DNA of 64,000 nucleotides from Clostridium oryzae (lineage in GTDB: Bacteria; Bacillota; Clostridia; Clostridiales; Clostridiaceae): contig NZ_MZGV01000005.1 in the NCBI RefSeq assembly GCF_002029235.1, positions 62,001 through 126,000 on the forward strand. Direction: 5' to 3'. This document shows, in pieces, positions 20,476 to 30,320 of this stretch. Position 1 is the stretch's first letter; the number at the start of each line of letters is the position of its first letter. The notes beneath the pieces were generated by a model. The model was not told where the DNA came from. It saw only the letters and a list, made by a program, of their open reading frames with translations, and did no database searches. Made by a program: the position numbers and the translations under genes.

Positions 20476-21331
20476 AGTGTATAGCTTTCTTCTTGTACTT
20501 CTTTCCAGCCACCTCTACGCTTCCAATCGTAATCAATGCATTTTCATCGAAGTTCAACACTATAGATTTAAGCTTAGACAATTCAAGACGTGAAACTACC
20601 ACATATATTACATTATATGGTGCTTTTGAATAAGCACCTTTTCCGTTTAATATCGTAACCCCTCTTCCAAGTCGATCTGTAAGAGCTGAGGTAATCTCTT
20701 CGCTTTCATCCGATACAATCATAACTGCTTTTGATTCGTCTACTCCTTCTACTACTATATCGATGACTTTAAACGCGATGAAATATGCTACTAACGAATA
20801 CATTGTTCTGTCCCAACCAAAAATAAATCCTGCACCAGTAAGTATAAATATATTAAAAAACATAACTATTTCACCAATAGAAAAGCTAGTTTTTTTATCA
20901 AAAATGATTGCTACTATCTCCGTTCCATCAAGTGAGCCACCAGAACGGATTATTAGTCCAACTCCAGCTCCATTGATAATTCCTCCGAAAACTGCAGCAA
21001 GAAATATATCATGAGTAAGTCCAGGTATAGGATGAAGTATCGAAACCCCAATAGAAAGACTCGTAACAGCAAGAAGTGTATGCAGCACAAAAGATTTTCC
21101 AATCTGCTTATATCCTATAATAAAAAATGGAACGTTTAGAATAAATGTAAAAAGACCAAGTGGAAACTTAGTTAAATAACTAGAAATAATAGATATGCCA
21201 ACAACACCGCCATCAATAATTCTGTTAGGTACCAGAAATATTTCAAGACCTATTGAAGATAAGGATGCGCCTATAATTATTAATAATATCTTTGATACTA
21301 TAGTATATATTTTCTCTTTCTTAGCGATCAT
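20474..21331 (-). CDS. YitT family membrane protein (DUF161/DUF2179)
   Basis: The protein has about five membrane spans (residues 10-190 of the chosen product) and a C-terminal soluble DUF2179 domain (about 200-280, RLGRGVTILNGKGAYSKAPYNVIYVVVSR). The family is widespread in Bacillota and its function is not settled. The reading frame extends nine codons upstream, but AGAGAGGATGG sits seven bases before the ATG at 21331, giving a 285-residue protein that begins MIAKKEK. It is downstream of the sugar island on the same strand but probably independent of it. Confidence 0.9.
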   Translation of the reverse strand: MIAKKEKIYTIVSKILLIIIGASLSSIGLEIFLVPNRIIDGGVVGISIISSYLTKFPLGLFTFILNVPFFIIGYKQIGKSFVLHTLLAVTSLSIGVSILHPIPGLTHDIFLAAVFGGIINGAGVGLIIRSGGSLDGTEIVAIIFDKKTSFSIGEIVMFFNIFILTGAGFIFGWDRTMYSLVAYFIAFKVIDIVVEGVDESKAVMIVSDESEEITSALTDRLGRGVTILNGKGAYSKAPYNVIYVVVSRLELSKLKSIVLNFDENALITIGSVEVAGKKYKKKAIH

Positions 21332-21409
21332 TAAACCATCCTCTCTAAACTTAATCATTATTATTATAGCATATCTCTACAGTGTAGTGCTATACTCTAT
21401 TACATATTG

Positions 21410-23095
21410 TTATAATCTATATATTCTGGCCTCATAAGGTCTCAATTTAAACGCTGCTTTATTATCCTGGCCCCCAGCTTCTACTTTATAGTTTGATAAT
21501 AGAAGTTTACTATGTTCTAAATGAACATTCTTTGGAATTTCAAATATAGGTTCATTACTAAAAAAATTAACTACTATTAGCATTCTGCTGTCATTTAATT
21601 CTCTTATGTACGAATATATCTTGTTATGCTCTTTATTGAGTTCGATAAAATTTCCGTACACTAAAGCTGGATTATCCTTTCTTAATGCTATTAGTGCCTT
21701 ATAGTACATCAATATAGACTGTTGATCTTGTAGTTGATCTTTCACATTTATCTTTTTATAATTTGGATTAACCTTTATCCAAGGAGTTCCGGTTGAAAAG
21801 CCAGCGGTTTGACTATCATCCCACTGCATCGGAGTCCTGGAATTATCTCGTGAGGTATAATACAGTCCTAATAAATAGTTTTCCTCACTAACTAGACCAG
21901 CTTCAACTAATTCTCTATGCTTAATAAATGCTGATGGATCTCTGTAATCCTTCAGCTCAAATCCCTTAGCATTAGTCATTCCAATCTCGTCACCATAATA
22001 AACAAAGGGAGTGCCTTTCTGTGTAAACTGCAAAGTTGCAAGCATTTTTGCAGATTCCCTCCAATATTTTTCATCATCTCCCATCCTTGATACAGTTCTG
22101 GTAGTGTCATGATTAGAATAGAATAAAGGGCACCAGCCTTCTTCTTCCTGTCTAAGCTGCCAGCCAGACATTTTTTTCTTAATATCCTGAATAAGGTCTA
22201 TAGGTTTCCTTTCCCAAGGTCTTTCCCCCCTGCCTACACTGTGCATATCAAAATGAAATATCATATCCAGTTCATTTCTATCCTTGCCAGTATAAATAAA
22301 TGCATTTTCATGATTTATTCCACCGGTTTCTCCGATGACTACATGATACCCAGAATTAAATACTTCTTTCCTTAATTCCTTTAAGTACCCATGTACCTCA
22401 GGAAGGTTCTGCACGTATTTTATGAAATCACCGTATACTTCTCCCTCTCTGACTATACCGTTCGGGAAACTGTGATCTTTTTCTAAATGGTTTATAGCAT
22501 CCATTCTGAAGCCGTCCGCTCCCCTATCAATCCAGTATCTTATTACACCTTTCATTTCTTCTCTTAAGTTTTTATTTCTCCAATTAAAATCCGGCTGTTT
22601 TTTTGAAAATATGTGAAGATAATATTCTCCAGATGTTTCATCATATTCCCATGCACTTCCTCCAAAAAAACATCCCCAATTATTAGGAGGAGTACCATTC
22701 CTGCCTGAATGCCATATATAATAATCTCTATATGGATTGTCTTTACTTTTTCTGCTTTCAATAAACCATGGATGTTCATCGGAACTATGATTAATTACTA
22801 AATCCATAATTAATTTCATATCTCTTTGGTGAAGTTCTCTAACAAGTTCATCAAAATCAGATAACGTTCCAAATTCATCCATTATGTCTTTAAAATCACT
22901 AATATCATATCCATTGTCTTCATTTGGTGATTTATTAATTGGATTTAAATACAGCATATCTATTCCAAGATCTTTCAAATAGTCCAGTTTTTCAATAATA
23001 CCTCTGAGGTCACCTATACCATCACCATCTGAATCATTAAAACTTCTTACATATGCTTGATATGCTACTCCCTCTTTCCACCATTTTCTATCCAT
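21410..23095 (-). CDS. GH13_31 alpha-glucosidase, alpha-1,4-leaning
   Basis: A 561-residue cytoplasmic enzyme of the oligo-1,6-glucosidase subfamily. Catalytic residues are Asp199 (GFRMDA), Glu255 (VIGETG) and Asp330 (SNHDTTR). The residue after the nucleophile is Ala200. In this subfamily Val there goes with alpha-1,6 cleavage and Ala or Thr with alpha-1,4 cleavage, so this enzyme probably prefers maltose-type substrates. It is the last of three hydrolase genes behind the importer lipoprotein. A hairpin lies just upstream in the gap. Confidence 0.9.
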   Translation of the reverse strand: MDRKWWKEGVAYQAYVRSFNDSDGDGIGDLRGIIEKLDYLKDLGIDMLYLNPINKSPNEDNGYDISDFKDIMDEFGTLSDFDELVRELHQRDMKLIMDLVINHSSDEHPWFIESRKSKDNPYRDYYIWHSGRNGTPPNNWGCFFGGSAWEYDETSGEYYLHIFSKKQPDFNWRNKNLREEMKGVIRYWIDRGADGFRMDAINHLEKDHSFPNGIVREGEVYGDFIKYVQNLPEVHGYLKELRKEVFNSGYHVVIGETGGINHENAFIYTGKDRNELDMIFHFDMHSVGRGERPWERKPIDLIQDIKKKMSGWQLRQEEEGWCPLFYSNHDTTRTVSRMGDDEKYWRESAKMLATLQFTQKGTPFVYYGDEIGMTNAKGFELKDYRDPSAFIKHRELVEAGLVSEENYLLGLYYTSRDNSRTPMQWDDSQTAGFSTGTPWIKVNPNYKKINVKDQLQDQQSILMYYKALIALRKDNPALVYGNFIELNKEHNKIYSYIRELNDSRMLIVVNFFSNEPIFEIPKNVHLEHSKLLLSNYKVEAGGQDNKAAFKLRPYEARIYRL

Positions 23096-23136
23096 ATATT
23101 CATCCCTTCCATTCCTAAAAAACTATATTAACTGCA

Positions 23137-23187
23137 TATAAGCCTGCTAGAAATTCTAATTTTAAATAAAATTTCTGCAGACTTATA
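23137..23187 (-). repeat. Intercistronic hairpin between the alpha-amylase-family and alpha-glucosidase genes
   Basis: TATAAGCCTGC (23137-23147) pairs with 23177-23187; the one mismatch becomes a G-U pair in the minus-strand RNA. GAAATT (23150-23155) and AATTTC (23170-23175) extend the stem inward. There is no U-tract, so RNA processing or stabilisation is more likely than termination. Confidence 0.6.
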
Positions 23188-23209
23188 CTATGGGCAAATA
23201 AATAAGCTA

Positions 23210-24496
23210 TTATGCTTCTAAGATAATAGGTTTTAATTGAAGTTCAATTTTACCTTCTGAAACTTGTATGACCCTTCCATCTATAAGATTGTTGTAAGTT
23301 CCATCCTTAATATTCAGCTTGTAACTCCCTATTTTTCTTTCTACATTAAATATTCCAATAAGCTGTCTACCTTTATACTCATATCTTGCTTCTATAACAC
23401 CAATTTTCTTTTGCTGTAATATCTCATACTGTCCATATGCAAAAATATCTGCTTTTTTAATTTGAATAAGCTTCTTTATATATTCATAGAATTTTATATC
23501 CTTATTCCAGTTTACTGGGTCACTGTTAAACAGATCAGGAGTATTATCATCTTTTGCTTCCTGACCAGCATAAATAAGTGCTGCTCCTTTCTCGAAAAAC
23601 ATAAAAGCAGTCCAGTTTTTCAAATCAGTCTCTTCTTTTAAATAATAGGTTATTCTTGGATTATCATGATTCTCCAAAAATCTAAGCTTTACATAGTTTT
23701 CAGGATAAATAAAATCCTGATTGCGCTTTGCTTCTAAAACATAGCTTAGCCCTCTCTCGCCTCTCAGATATTCTGCAAAATATTTATAAGTATCATAATC
23801 ATATGCAATATCGAAAGCCTGAAAAACCTCACTGTCGGAATGTGCCATTATTTTTCTTTGTCTCAGTTCTTTTAGAAAATACGAATCTGCACTTTCTGCC
23901 AGCCAAATAGCATTTTTCTTTACTGATGCAACTTCTCTTCTAGCCCTTGTCCAAAATTCAATCGGCACAAGATGCGCTACATCGCATCTGAAACCATCTA
24001 CTCCAAGCAGTACCCAGTATTTTAATGTTTCTATCTGATAATCCCATAGTTCTTTATTATCATAATCTAGGTCAATTATGTCCGACCAGCCGCCTACTTT
24101 ATTTCCAGGCTGCCCGTCTTCTTTTCTATAAAAATACTCCGGATGGCTTTTCAGAAGTTCGGATTCATGTGATGTATGATTATAAACTACATCGATAATA
24201 AGTTTCATTCCTCTTTTATGGGTTTCTGAAATAAGCTCTTTAAAATCCTCTAATGTACCATACTCTGGATTTACTTTTCTGTAATCCTGAATTGAGTAAG
24301 GACATCCTAGCTTACCTTTCTTGTTAACCTGACCGATTGGATGTATTGGCATAAGCCATATTATATCTACACCTAAATCAGCTATTCTATCTAAATCCTC
24401 CGTGACTCCTTTAAAGTCACCTTCCTTTGTATGATTTCTTACATAAACAGAATATATTGTACTGTTCCTCAATTTTATATCTGTATTCTTAGCCAC
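23210..24496 (-). CDS. GH13 alpha-amylase-family enzyme, short intracellular form
   Basis: A 428-residue GH13 protein without signal peptide or carbohydrate-binding domain. Catalytic motifs are GFRCDVAH (nucleophile Asp), WLAESADS (acid Glu) and FLENHDNPR (transition-state Asp); DVVYNHTSHES is region I. It has a compact barrel and a short C-terminal domain. The exact bond preference cannot be read; an intracellular malto-oligosaccharide-cleaving amylase is likely. It lies between two GH13_31 glucosidase genes with gaps of 114 and 62 bases, in the importer operon. Confidence 0.85.
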   Translation of the reverse strand: MAKNTDIKLRNSTIYSVYVRNHTKEGDFKGVTEDLDRIADLGVDIIWLMPIHPIGQVNKKGKLGCPYSIQDYRKVNPEYGTLEDFKELISETHKRGMKLIIDVVYNHTSHESELLKSHPEYFYRKEDGQPGNKVGGWSDIIDLDYDNKELWDYQIETLKYWVLLGVDGFRCDVAHLVPIEFWTRARREVASVKKNAIWLAESADSYFLKELRQRKIMAHSDSEVFQAFDIAYDYDTYKYFAEYLRGERGLSYVLEAKRNQDFIYPENYVKLRFLENHDNPRITYYLKEETDLKNWTAFMFFEKGAALIYAGQEAKDDNTPDLFNSDPVNWNKDIKFYEYIKKLIQIKKADIFAYGQYEILQQKKIGVIEARYEYKGRQLIGIFNVERKIGSYKLNIKDGTYNNLIDGRVIQVSEGKIELQLKPIILEA

Positions 24497-24558
24497 TTAT
24501 ATGCACCCCTCTTATTAATATCCTCTTAAATAAATTCCTAGCTTTTCGATATTTAGCA

Positions 24559-26241
24559 TTATTTTAATAGATACACCCTTGCTTCATAAGGCCTTAACCT
24601 AATACTATGAAGATCATGCTCTTCAACCTGATAGTTACTTATTAGAAGCTCCGTTGCTTTATACTCAATGTCCTCTGGAAGATTAAATTCTACTTTACTG
24701 TCAAAGAAATTCAGAATAACTAACAAACGTTCATTATTGAGGTTTCTTGTATAAGCAAATATACTTTCATCATCTTTATATAACATGTTTATATCACCGT
24801 ATACTATTACCTCATATTGTTTTCTCAGCTGGATTAACTTTTGATAGTAATAAAATACAGAACTTTTATCAGCTAATGCTCTTTCAACATTTATTTCTTT
24901 GTAGTTTGGGTTAACATTAATCCAAGGCTTTCCATCAGTGAAGCCAGCATTCTCAGATGAATTCCATTGTATTGGAGTTCTTGCATTGTCCCTTCCTTTG
25001 GCATAAATACCTTTCATCAATGTTTCCTTTGGTACGCCCAATGCTGACATCTCTTTGTACATATTAATACTCTCAATGTCTTTATACTCAGAAATATCAT
25101 TAAAATGCACATTGGTCATTCCAATTTCTTCACCTTGATAGATGTATGGTGTTCCCTGCCATGTATGAAGAAACGTCGCCAGCAGCTTCGCTGATTCAAC
25201 TCTGTATTCTTTGTCATTTCCGAATCTAGATACCATTCTTGGTTGATCATGATTATTTAAAAATAGTGAATTCCATCCTTTTCCTTTTAATGTGTCATAC
25301 CATTTAAACATTATTTCTTTAAATGTTGTGAGTTTCCATGGCTTTATATCCCATTTCCCGTGTTCTCCTGAATCTATATCCATAAGTTCAAATTGAAAAA
25401 TCATATTGAGTTCATTTCTATCACTATTTACATATAGCTCTGCTGTTTTAGGATCTACACCTGGTGCTTCACCTACAGTCATTATGTCATATTTACTTAA
25501 TACCTCTCTATTCATTTCCTGCAGGAATTCATGTATTCTTGGCCCATTCGCAGTAAAAGGAAAGCCGTTACCGTAAAGATCGTTTTCTCCTTTTTCTCCG
25601 TCAGGAAGTCCCGGCACCTTAGATATTAAATTTATGACATCCATTCTAAAGCCATCTATTCCCTTATCAAACCAGAATTTCATCATATCATAGACTTCAG
25701 ATCTTACTTTCTTATTTTCCCAATTTAAATCTGGCTGCTTAGTTGAAAATAAGTGAAAATAATACTGGTCAGTGGCTTTATCATATTTCCATGCAGAACC
25801 ACTGAAGAAGGAACCCCAGTTGTTTGGAGGATTACCATCCTTTCCATTTCTCCAGATATAATAATCTCTGAATTGATTATCTTTTGAGCTTCTGCTCTCT
25901 ATAAACCACTTATGTTCATCAGAGGTATGGTTTACAACCAGATCCATTACCAGTTTAATACCTCTTTGATGCATTCCCTGAAGGAGCTCTTCAAAGTCTT
26001 TTTCAGTTCCGAATTCCTTCATAATAGCTCTATAATCACTTATATCATACCCATTATCATCATTTGGAGACTGATAAACTGGGCTCAGCCATACAACACC
26101 TATTCCAAGCTTCTTCAGATAATCCAATTTTTCAATTATACCTTGTAAATCACCGATTCCATCGCCATTTGAATCTTTAAAACTTCTTGGATAAATCTGA
26201 TATACTACTGCTTCTTTCCACCATCTTTTCATACAAACCAT
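24559..26241 (-). CDS. malL: Oligo-1,6-glucosidase
   Basis: A 560-residue GH13_31 enzyme. The nucleophile Asp201 is followed by Val202 (GFRMDVINLISK), the combination linked to alpha-1,6 specificity in this subfamily. The acid is Glu258 (TVGEAP) and the third carboxylate is in LNNHDQPRM. It would remove isomaltosyl branches left by the pullulanase and amylase. AGAGGTG six bases before the ATG supports the start MVCMKRWW; MKRWW three codons later is possible. It shares its layout with the Ala-type paralogue at 21410-23095, pointing to an old duplication with split specificity. Confidence 0.91.
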   Translation of the reverse strand: MVCMKRWWKEAVVYQIYPRSFKDSNGDGIGDLQGIIEKLDYLKKLGIGVVWLSPVYQSPNDDNGYDISDYRAIMKEFGTEKDFEELLQGMHQRGIKLVMDLVVNHTSDEHKWFIESRSSKDNQFRDYYIWRNGKDGNPPNNWGSFFSGSAWKYDKATDQYYFHLFSTKQPDLNWENKKVRSEVYDMMKFWFDKGIDGFRMDVINLISKVPGLPDGEKGENDLYGNGFPFTANGPRIHEFLQEMNREVLSKYDIMTVGEAPGVDPKTAELYVNSDRNELNMIFQFELMDIDSGEHGKWDIKPWKLTTFKEIMFKWYDTLKGKGWNSLFLNNHDQPRMVSRFGNDKEYRVESAKLLATFLHTWQGTPYIYQGEEIGMTNVHFNDISEYKDIESINMYKEMSALGVPKETLMKGIYAKGRDNARTPIQWNSSENAGFTDGKPWINVNPNYKEINVERALADKSSVFYYYQKLIQLRKQYEVIVYGDINMLYKDDESIFAYTRNLNNERLLVILNFFDSKVEFNLPEDIEYKATELLISNYQVEEHDLHSIRLRPYEARVYLLK

Positions 26242-26311
26242 TTTTTCACCTCTAATTTACACTTTTAGCATTTTTACTTTGCAAAAGATAATCATCTTTC
26301 TATTAAAATTT

Positions 26312-26344
26312 GAACTGGAACCGTCTATCCAACAATTCCAGTTC
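26312..26344 (-). repeat. Hairpin downstream of the sugar-binding lipoprotein gene
   Basis: GAACTGGAA (26312-26320) and TTCCAGTTC (26336-26344) form a perfect 9-bp stem. On the minus strand it follows the lipoprotein stop by 16 bases and is trailed by AAATTTTAATAG, a weak U-tract. It could protect or partly terminate the lipoprotein message, as in other binding-protein operons. Confidence 0.6.
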
Positions 26345-26359
26345 ATAAAACTATATCTG

Positions 26360-28048
26360 CTATTTAATTTTGCTTACTTCACTGATGATCTTTTCTCCAC
26401 CCTGCTGATTCCACTTATTAACAAAATCATCAAAGGAGCTTATAGGAGCTGTTCCCATAATTATTTTTGCAAAAGTTTCCTGCTCAAGCTTCTGCAAATT
26501 AGCCCATCTAGATTCCATTGTCTGTGTTTGACCATAATAAAGGCTATAGACTCCTTTTATGTTTTTCTCAGTTGAAAGAGGTTTATCTCCAACCATAATG
26601 GATACTAAACGAGGAAGGTTGCTAGATTCAAGTTTGCTCTTTAAGTTCCAATTGTTTATTGAGTAATCATCATATGGTTTTTTCTTTAACTGCTTAATAG
26701 CCTCCATATCACCTTTTAAAAGCTTATGAGTACTAAAATCAGTATCTTTTATAGTAGTTTCACCCTTCATGAATTTTGTCAAGATATTATAGGATGACTC
26801 TAGTTCATCAACATTATCAAATACAGAGAATAATGGGTAAGCTGCTCCGGTACCAGTGTTTTTGCTTAAACCACTTGCTACCCATTTTGGTTCGTCTCTT
26901 AGAAGTAAGTTAATAATCTTTACAGCAGCTTCAGGATGCTTATAATTCTTGTTTACTACTAAGAAGTTAGAAGCTGGAGCTGACAAATGTGCATAATAAT
27001 TGCCATCTGAAGCAAGCGGAGCTGCATATGCCTGCCAATCCTGAGGAGGGTTCTGAAGATATACATCAGAGATGTTATAACCTTCCCACCAAGGTCCAAA
27101 GAATACACCAACTTTACCATCTTTAACTGGCGGCATACTATCATCTCTTACTAACAGTTCCTTATCAAGTAATCCTTCCTTATACATATCAGCTAAAGAT
27201 TGAAGTGCCTGTTTTGTCTGAGGTTGTGTAGAACCATATACAACTTTACCACTGTTGTCTTTCAGCCAATATCCTGGATAAGATTGATATGAACTGAAAA
27301 TAGGGTCTAATCCAAACTGAGTACCATCTGTACCGCTTAATGTTCCTGACTTAGCAGGTCCGATTATACCAATAGTATCTTTCTTGCCATTACCATCAGG
27401 ATCTTTTTCAACAAAAGCTTTTGCAACTGCCTTTAGTTCTTCTATATTAGTGGGTGCCTTCAAGCCTAACTTTTTGAGCCAATCCTGACGAATCCACATT
27501 TCATTAAACCCATTTGCTTTTGGCGAAGTGGCAGGAACGGACATTATTTTGCCATTTACCTCAGTTAATTTAGTTAAAGCACTTCCACCACTCTTATAAT
27601 AGCTTTTTAATAAATCACAGGCAGAATTCTTAAATGTACTAGTTAAATCGGCAATCTGATTATATTTCATCATTGCTTTATATCTTGTCATATCAACAAT
27701 TACAGCATCCGGAAGATTGTTGGATGAAATAGCCAAGCTCATCTTCTGATTCCAATCTCCTGGTGCACAAACCCAATCGAATTTTACGTTGATATTAAGA
27801 CTCTTTTTAATAGCATCGATATACCCATTCTTTTCTATTGATTCTCCTTTATCGAACTTTACATTAGGATCTAGTGTACGAACAAGATGAATAGTAACTG
27901 GTTTTTTATACCTTCCAAAAGGCTTTTGTTCAGCCTTTGAAAGTGTAGTAGTCGTCTTGCTTTGTGTTGCTTTTTTTCCACAAGCTGTTCCAGTTGCAAC
28001 TAACATAGACACTGCCAAGCATGACGCTAAAACTTTACTCTTTTTCAT
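26360..28048 (-). CDS. Sugar ABC transporter substrate-binding lipoprotein (LplA-like)
   Basis: The 562-residue protein has a lipoprotein signal peptide with the lipidated Cys at residue 23 (ATGTAC|GKK). It resembles the long LplA-type solute-binding proteins (family 1) that pair with LplB and LplC/YtcP permeases. It would be anchored outside the membrane and capture malto- or isomalto-oligosaccharides, judging from the three hydrolases downstream. Both permease genes lie immediately upstream across a 175-base gap with an inverted repeat. The substrate is inferred from neighbours only. Confidence 0.9.
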   Translation of the reverse strand: MKKSKVLASCLAVSMLVATGTACGKKATQSKTTTTLSKAEQKPFGRYKKPVTIHLVRTLDPNVKFDKGESIEKNGYIDAIKKSLNINVKFDWVCAPGDWNQKMSLAISSNNLPDAVIVDMTRYKAMMKYNQIADLTSTFKNSACDLLKSYYKSGGSALTKLTEVNGKIMSVPATSPKANGFNEMWIRQDWLKKLGLKAPTNIEELKAVAKAFVEKDPDGNGKKDTIGIIGPAKSGTLSGTDGTQFGLDPIFSSYQSYPGYWLKDNSGKVVYGSTQPQTKQALQSLADMYKEGLLDKELLVRDDSMPPVKDGKVGVFFGPWWEGYNISDVYLQNPPQDWQAYAAPLASDGNYYAHLSAPASNFLVVNKNYKHPEAAVKIINLLLRDEPKWVASGLSKNTGTGAAYPLFSVFDNVDELESSYNILTKFMKGETTIKDTDFSTHKLLKGDMEAIKQLKKKPYDDYSINNWNLKSKLESSNLPRLVSIMVGDKPLSTEKNIKGVYSLYYGQTQTMESRWANLQKLEQETFAKIIMGTAPISSFDDFVNKWNQQGGEKIISEVSKIK

Positions 28049-28107
28049 TTTAATTCCCCCTTAATTTATAAAATATATTTTTGGTACATATATTTCAACT
28101 GTACTTA

Positions 28108-28199
28108 TATAGGAAAAGATTGTGTAAGCTAAACTTATCCATGGAAAATATCCAGCAATTGCGATCTTTTCTATGTATGCATAATAAATTTTTCCTATA
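28108..28199 (-). repeat. Inverted repeat between lplC-like permease and lipoprotein genes
   Basis: TATAGGAAAA (28108-28117) is the exact inverse of TTTTCCTATA (28190-28199), and the flanking CTGTAC and GTACAA extend it imperfectly. The loop is 72 bases. It fills the only long gap within the transporter operon (28049-28223) and may adjust the ratio of binding protein to permease. Confidence 0.5.
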
Positions 28200-28223
28200 C
28201 TGTACAATTAAAATCGTAATAGG

Positions 28224-29117
28224 TTATTCTTTTACTGAGCCTAAAGTAATTCCTGTTATAAAATACCTTTGAAGAAATGGATAAATCATCAACACTGGAA
28301 TCATTGCTATGAAAATTTTTGCAGCATTAAGCGATTTATTATTAAGCATGGATGCAAGTTTAATCTGCTCTGTGTCCATAGTACTATAATCTAAAACTAC
28401 AACTAACTGTTGAATATAAGTCTGCAGTGGATAATTAGACTGCTTTGTATTTAAAACCAATCCCTGGAAGAACTCATTCCAGTGACCTATTATAGTAAAC
28501 AATGTAATAGTTGCAATTACTGGCCCGGAAAGCGGAATAATAATTTGAAATAACGTACGCCAAGGACCGGCTCCATCTACAAAAGCTGCTTCCTCCAGTG
28601 CCGGAGGTATATTCCTGAAGAAGTTAATTACTAATATAACATTGAAAACTGGAAGTCCTCCAGCAAGTACCAACCCCCAAATTGAATCTATTAATCCGTA
28701 TTTTTTTACGGTAAGATACCAAGGAATTGTACCGCCGTTAAATAGCATGCAGAATATGAGCACCCACATGTAAACATTACGATGAGGTAACTGCTTAGAT
28801 GTTTTAGATAAAGGATATGCCATCAACACAATTGCACCTACACCTACTACTGTTCCCAGAAAAACTCTTTTTACCGATACCCAGAAAGACATTAAAAACG
28901 CCGATTCACCAACAATCTTTTTATATGAAAGTATGTTGAAGCCTATTGGCCAAAAGGTAACTTGTCCTGCATTAACTGCCCCTTTGTCACTAAGAGAAAC
29001 CATTAATATGTACCAAAGAGGCAGCAGACATAAGAGTGTAATTAAAATCAATATTATTGCATTTGTAACATTAAATATTCTTGAACCAACTGTTTTACGT
29101 TCAATCAAAAGATCCAC
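28224..29117 (-). CDS. Sugar ABC transporter permease (LplC/YtcP-like)
   Basis: A 297-residue inner-membrane permease of the CUT1 type with six predicted spans. The EAA loop that contacts the ATPase is EEAAFVDGAGPWRTLFQIIIP. It opens 14 bases after the lplB stop, so the two are translationally close and would form the channel heterodimer. The usual shared ATPase (MsmX/MsmK type) is not in the window. YtcP/LplC members serve complex oligosaccharides, which fits the neighbouring hydrolases. Confidence 0.92.
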   Translation of the reverse strand: MDLLIERKTVGSRIFNVTNAIILILITLLCLLPLWYILMVSLSDKGAVNAGQVTFWPIGFNILSYKKIVGESAFLMSFWVSVKRVFLGTVVGVGAIVLMAYPLSKTSKQLPHRNVYMWVLIFCMLFNGGTIPWYLTVKKYGLIDSIWGLVLAGGLPVFNVILVINFFRNIPPALEEAAFVDGAGPWRTLFQIIIPLSGPVIATITLFTIIGHWNEFFQGLVLNTKQSNYPLQTYIQQLVVVLDYSTMDTEQIKLASMLNNKSLNAAKIFIAMIPVLMIYPFLQRYFITGITLGSVKE

Positions 29118-29131
29118 CCCCCGAAACTTCG

Positions 29132-30022
29132 TTAAAAGATTTTATAGCCTGTAAATTTGTCTGCTAGAACATAACTAATGATTATAAGTATGAAGCTTAC
29201 AACAGATTTCAAAAGACCAACTGCAGTAGCAAGACTATATTGTAAGTTTACAAGACCTGCACGATATACCCAAGTATCAATAATATCACCTGTAGAATAA
29301 ACTAACGGATTGTATAAGTTGTATATCTGATCAAATCCTGCATTAAGAATATTACCCAGGGACAGTATTGCGAGCAGAATAACAGTTGTCTTAATACCAG
29401 GCAGTGTAACATGCAAAAGCCTTTTAAATCGTCCAGCACCATCTATAGCAGCAGCTTCATGAAGAGCTGGGTCAATTCCGGTCAAGGCTGCAAGATATAT
29501 AACAGCATTATATCCAAAGCCTTTCCATATGTCTGACCATATTACCAAAGGTCTAAACATATCAGCACGTCCAAAGAAAACGATTGGTTTAATTCCAAAA
29601 AGTCCCAGAAAACTGTTAATTGGACCTACCACTCCAAAAATATTTAAAACGATGTTTGCAAGTATAACCCAGGATAAAAAGTAAGGTAAATATGCTATTG
29701 TCTGAATTGGTCTTACCAATTTCTTAATTGTTAATTCACTGAGCAGTAATGCAAAAATTAATGGAATGATAAGATTTCCAATTAATTTACCCACTGCAAT
29801 TATAATTGTATTAATAAATACCTGTCTTACATCGTCCATACTAAACATATAACGAAAATTTTCCAACCCTATCCACGGCGATTTAAAAATTCCTATAGAC
29901 GGATTAAAGTCCTGAAAGGCCATTATGATTCCAAACATAGGAACAATACTGAATAAGATCAACCAAATATAACCGGGCGCCATCATTATCCAATAATGTA
30001 TGAGATTTTTTTTGCTATTCAT
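29132..30022 (-). CDS. lplB: Sugar ABC transporter permease LplB
   Basis: A 296-residue CUT1 permease. The EAA loop is HEAAAIDGAGRFKRLLHVTLPGI. Six spans are visible, starting with IWLILFSIVPMFGIIMAF. It is the first gene of the importer operon: the 300 bases upstream hold an AT-rich promoter region and a CcpA-like site at 30170-30183. Two hairpin-element copies separate it from the YesMN pair, whose genes lie upstream on the same strand and may control it. Confidence 0.93.
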   Translation of the reverse strand: MNSKKNLIHYWIMMAPGYIWLILFSIVPMFGIIMAFQDFNPSIGIFKSPWIGLENFRYMFSMDDVRQVFINTIIIAVGKLIGNLIIPLIFALLLSELTIKKLVRPIQTIAYLPYFLSWVILANIVLNIFGVVGPINSFLGLFGIKPIVFFGRADMFRPLVIWSDIWKGFGYNAVIYLAALTGIDPALHEAAAIDGAGRFKRLLHVTLPGIKTTVILLAILSLGNILNAGFDQIYNLYNPLVYSTGDIIDTWVYRAGLVNLQYSLATAVGLLKSVVSFILIIISYVLADKFTGYKIF

Positions 30023-30169
30023 TTTATTATTTTCCCCCTTCTTCGTAACTTTTTAGCAAAGTATGAGATTTGCTTACAACTGAATTGCACTGATTCTTAC
30101 ACTAGTAAATTTAAGTATTTTCATAAGTGCTGCATATTAGATTGGTATATAGTAAAATATATTGTCTAA

Positions 30170-30183
30170 TGATTTCGTTTACA
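30170..30183. promoter_or_regulatory. Possible CcpA (cre-like) site before lplB
   Basis: TGATTTCGTTTACA matches the 14-base cre consensus TGWAANCGNTNWCA except at two positions. It lies 148 bases upstream of lplB, just downstream of a possible -10 (TATACT) on the minus strand, where a bound repressor would block transcription. The match is moderate. Confidence 0.4.
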
Positions 30184-30320
30184 AATTTAGTATAACATTA
30201 ATTAAATGTTAACAATATGGACATATGTTATACAATTTGTGTAGTTTTTTTAATATAAAAAAAACATTTTTCATGAATGTTAAAATTGTTTCTTTTTTTC
30301 GAAACATAACACATGATAAA

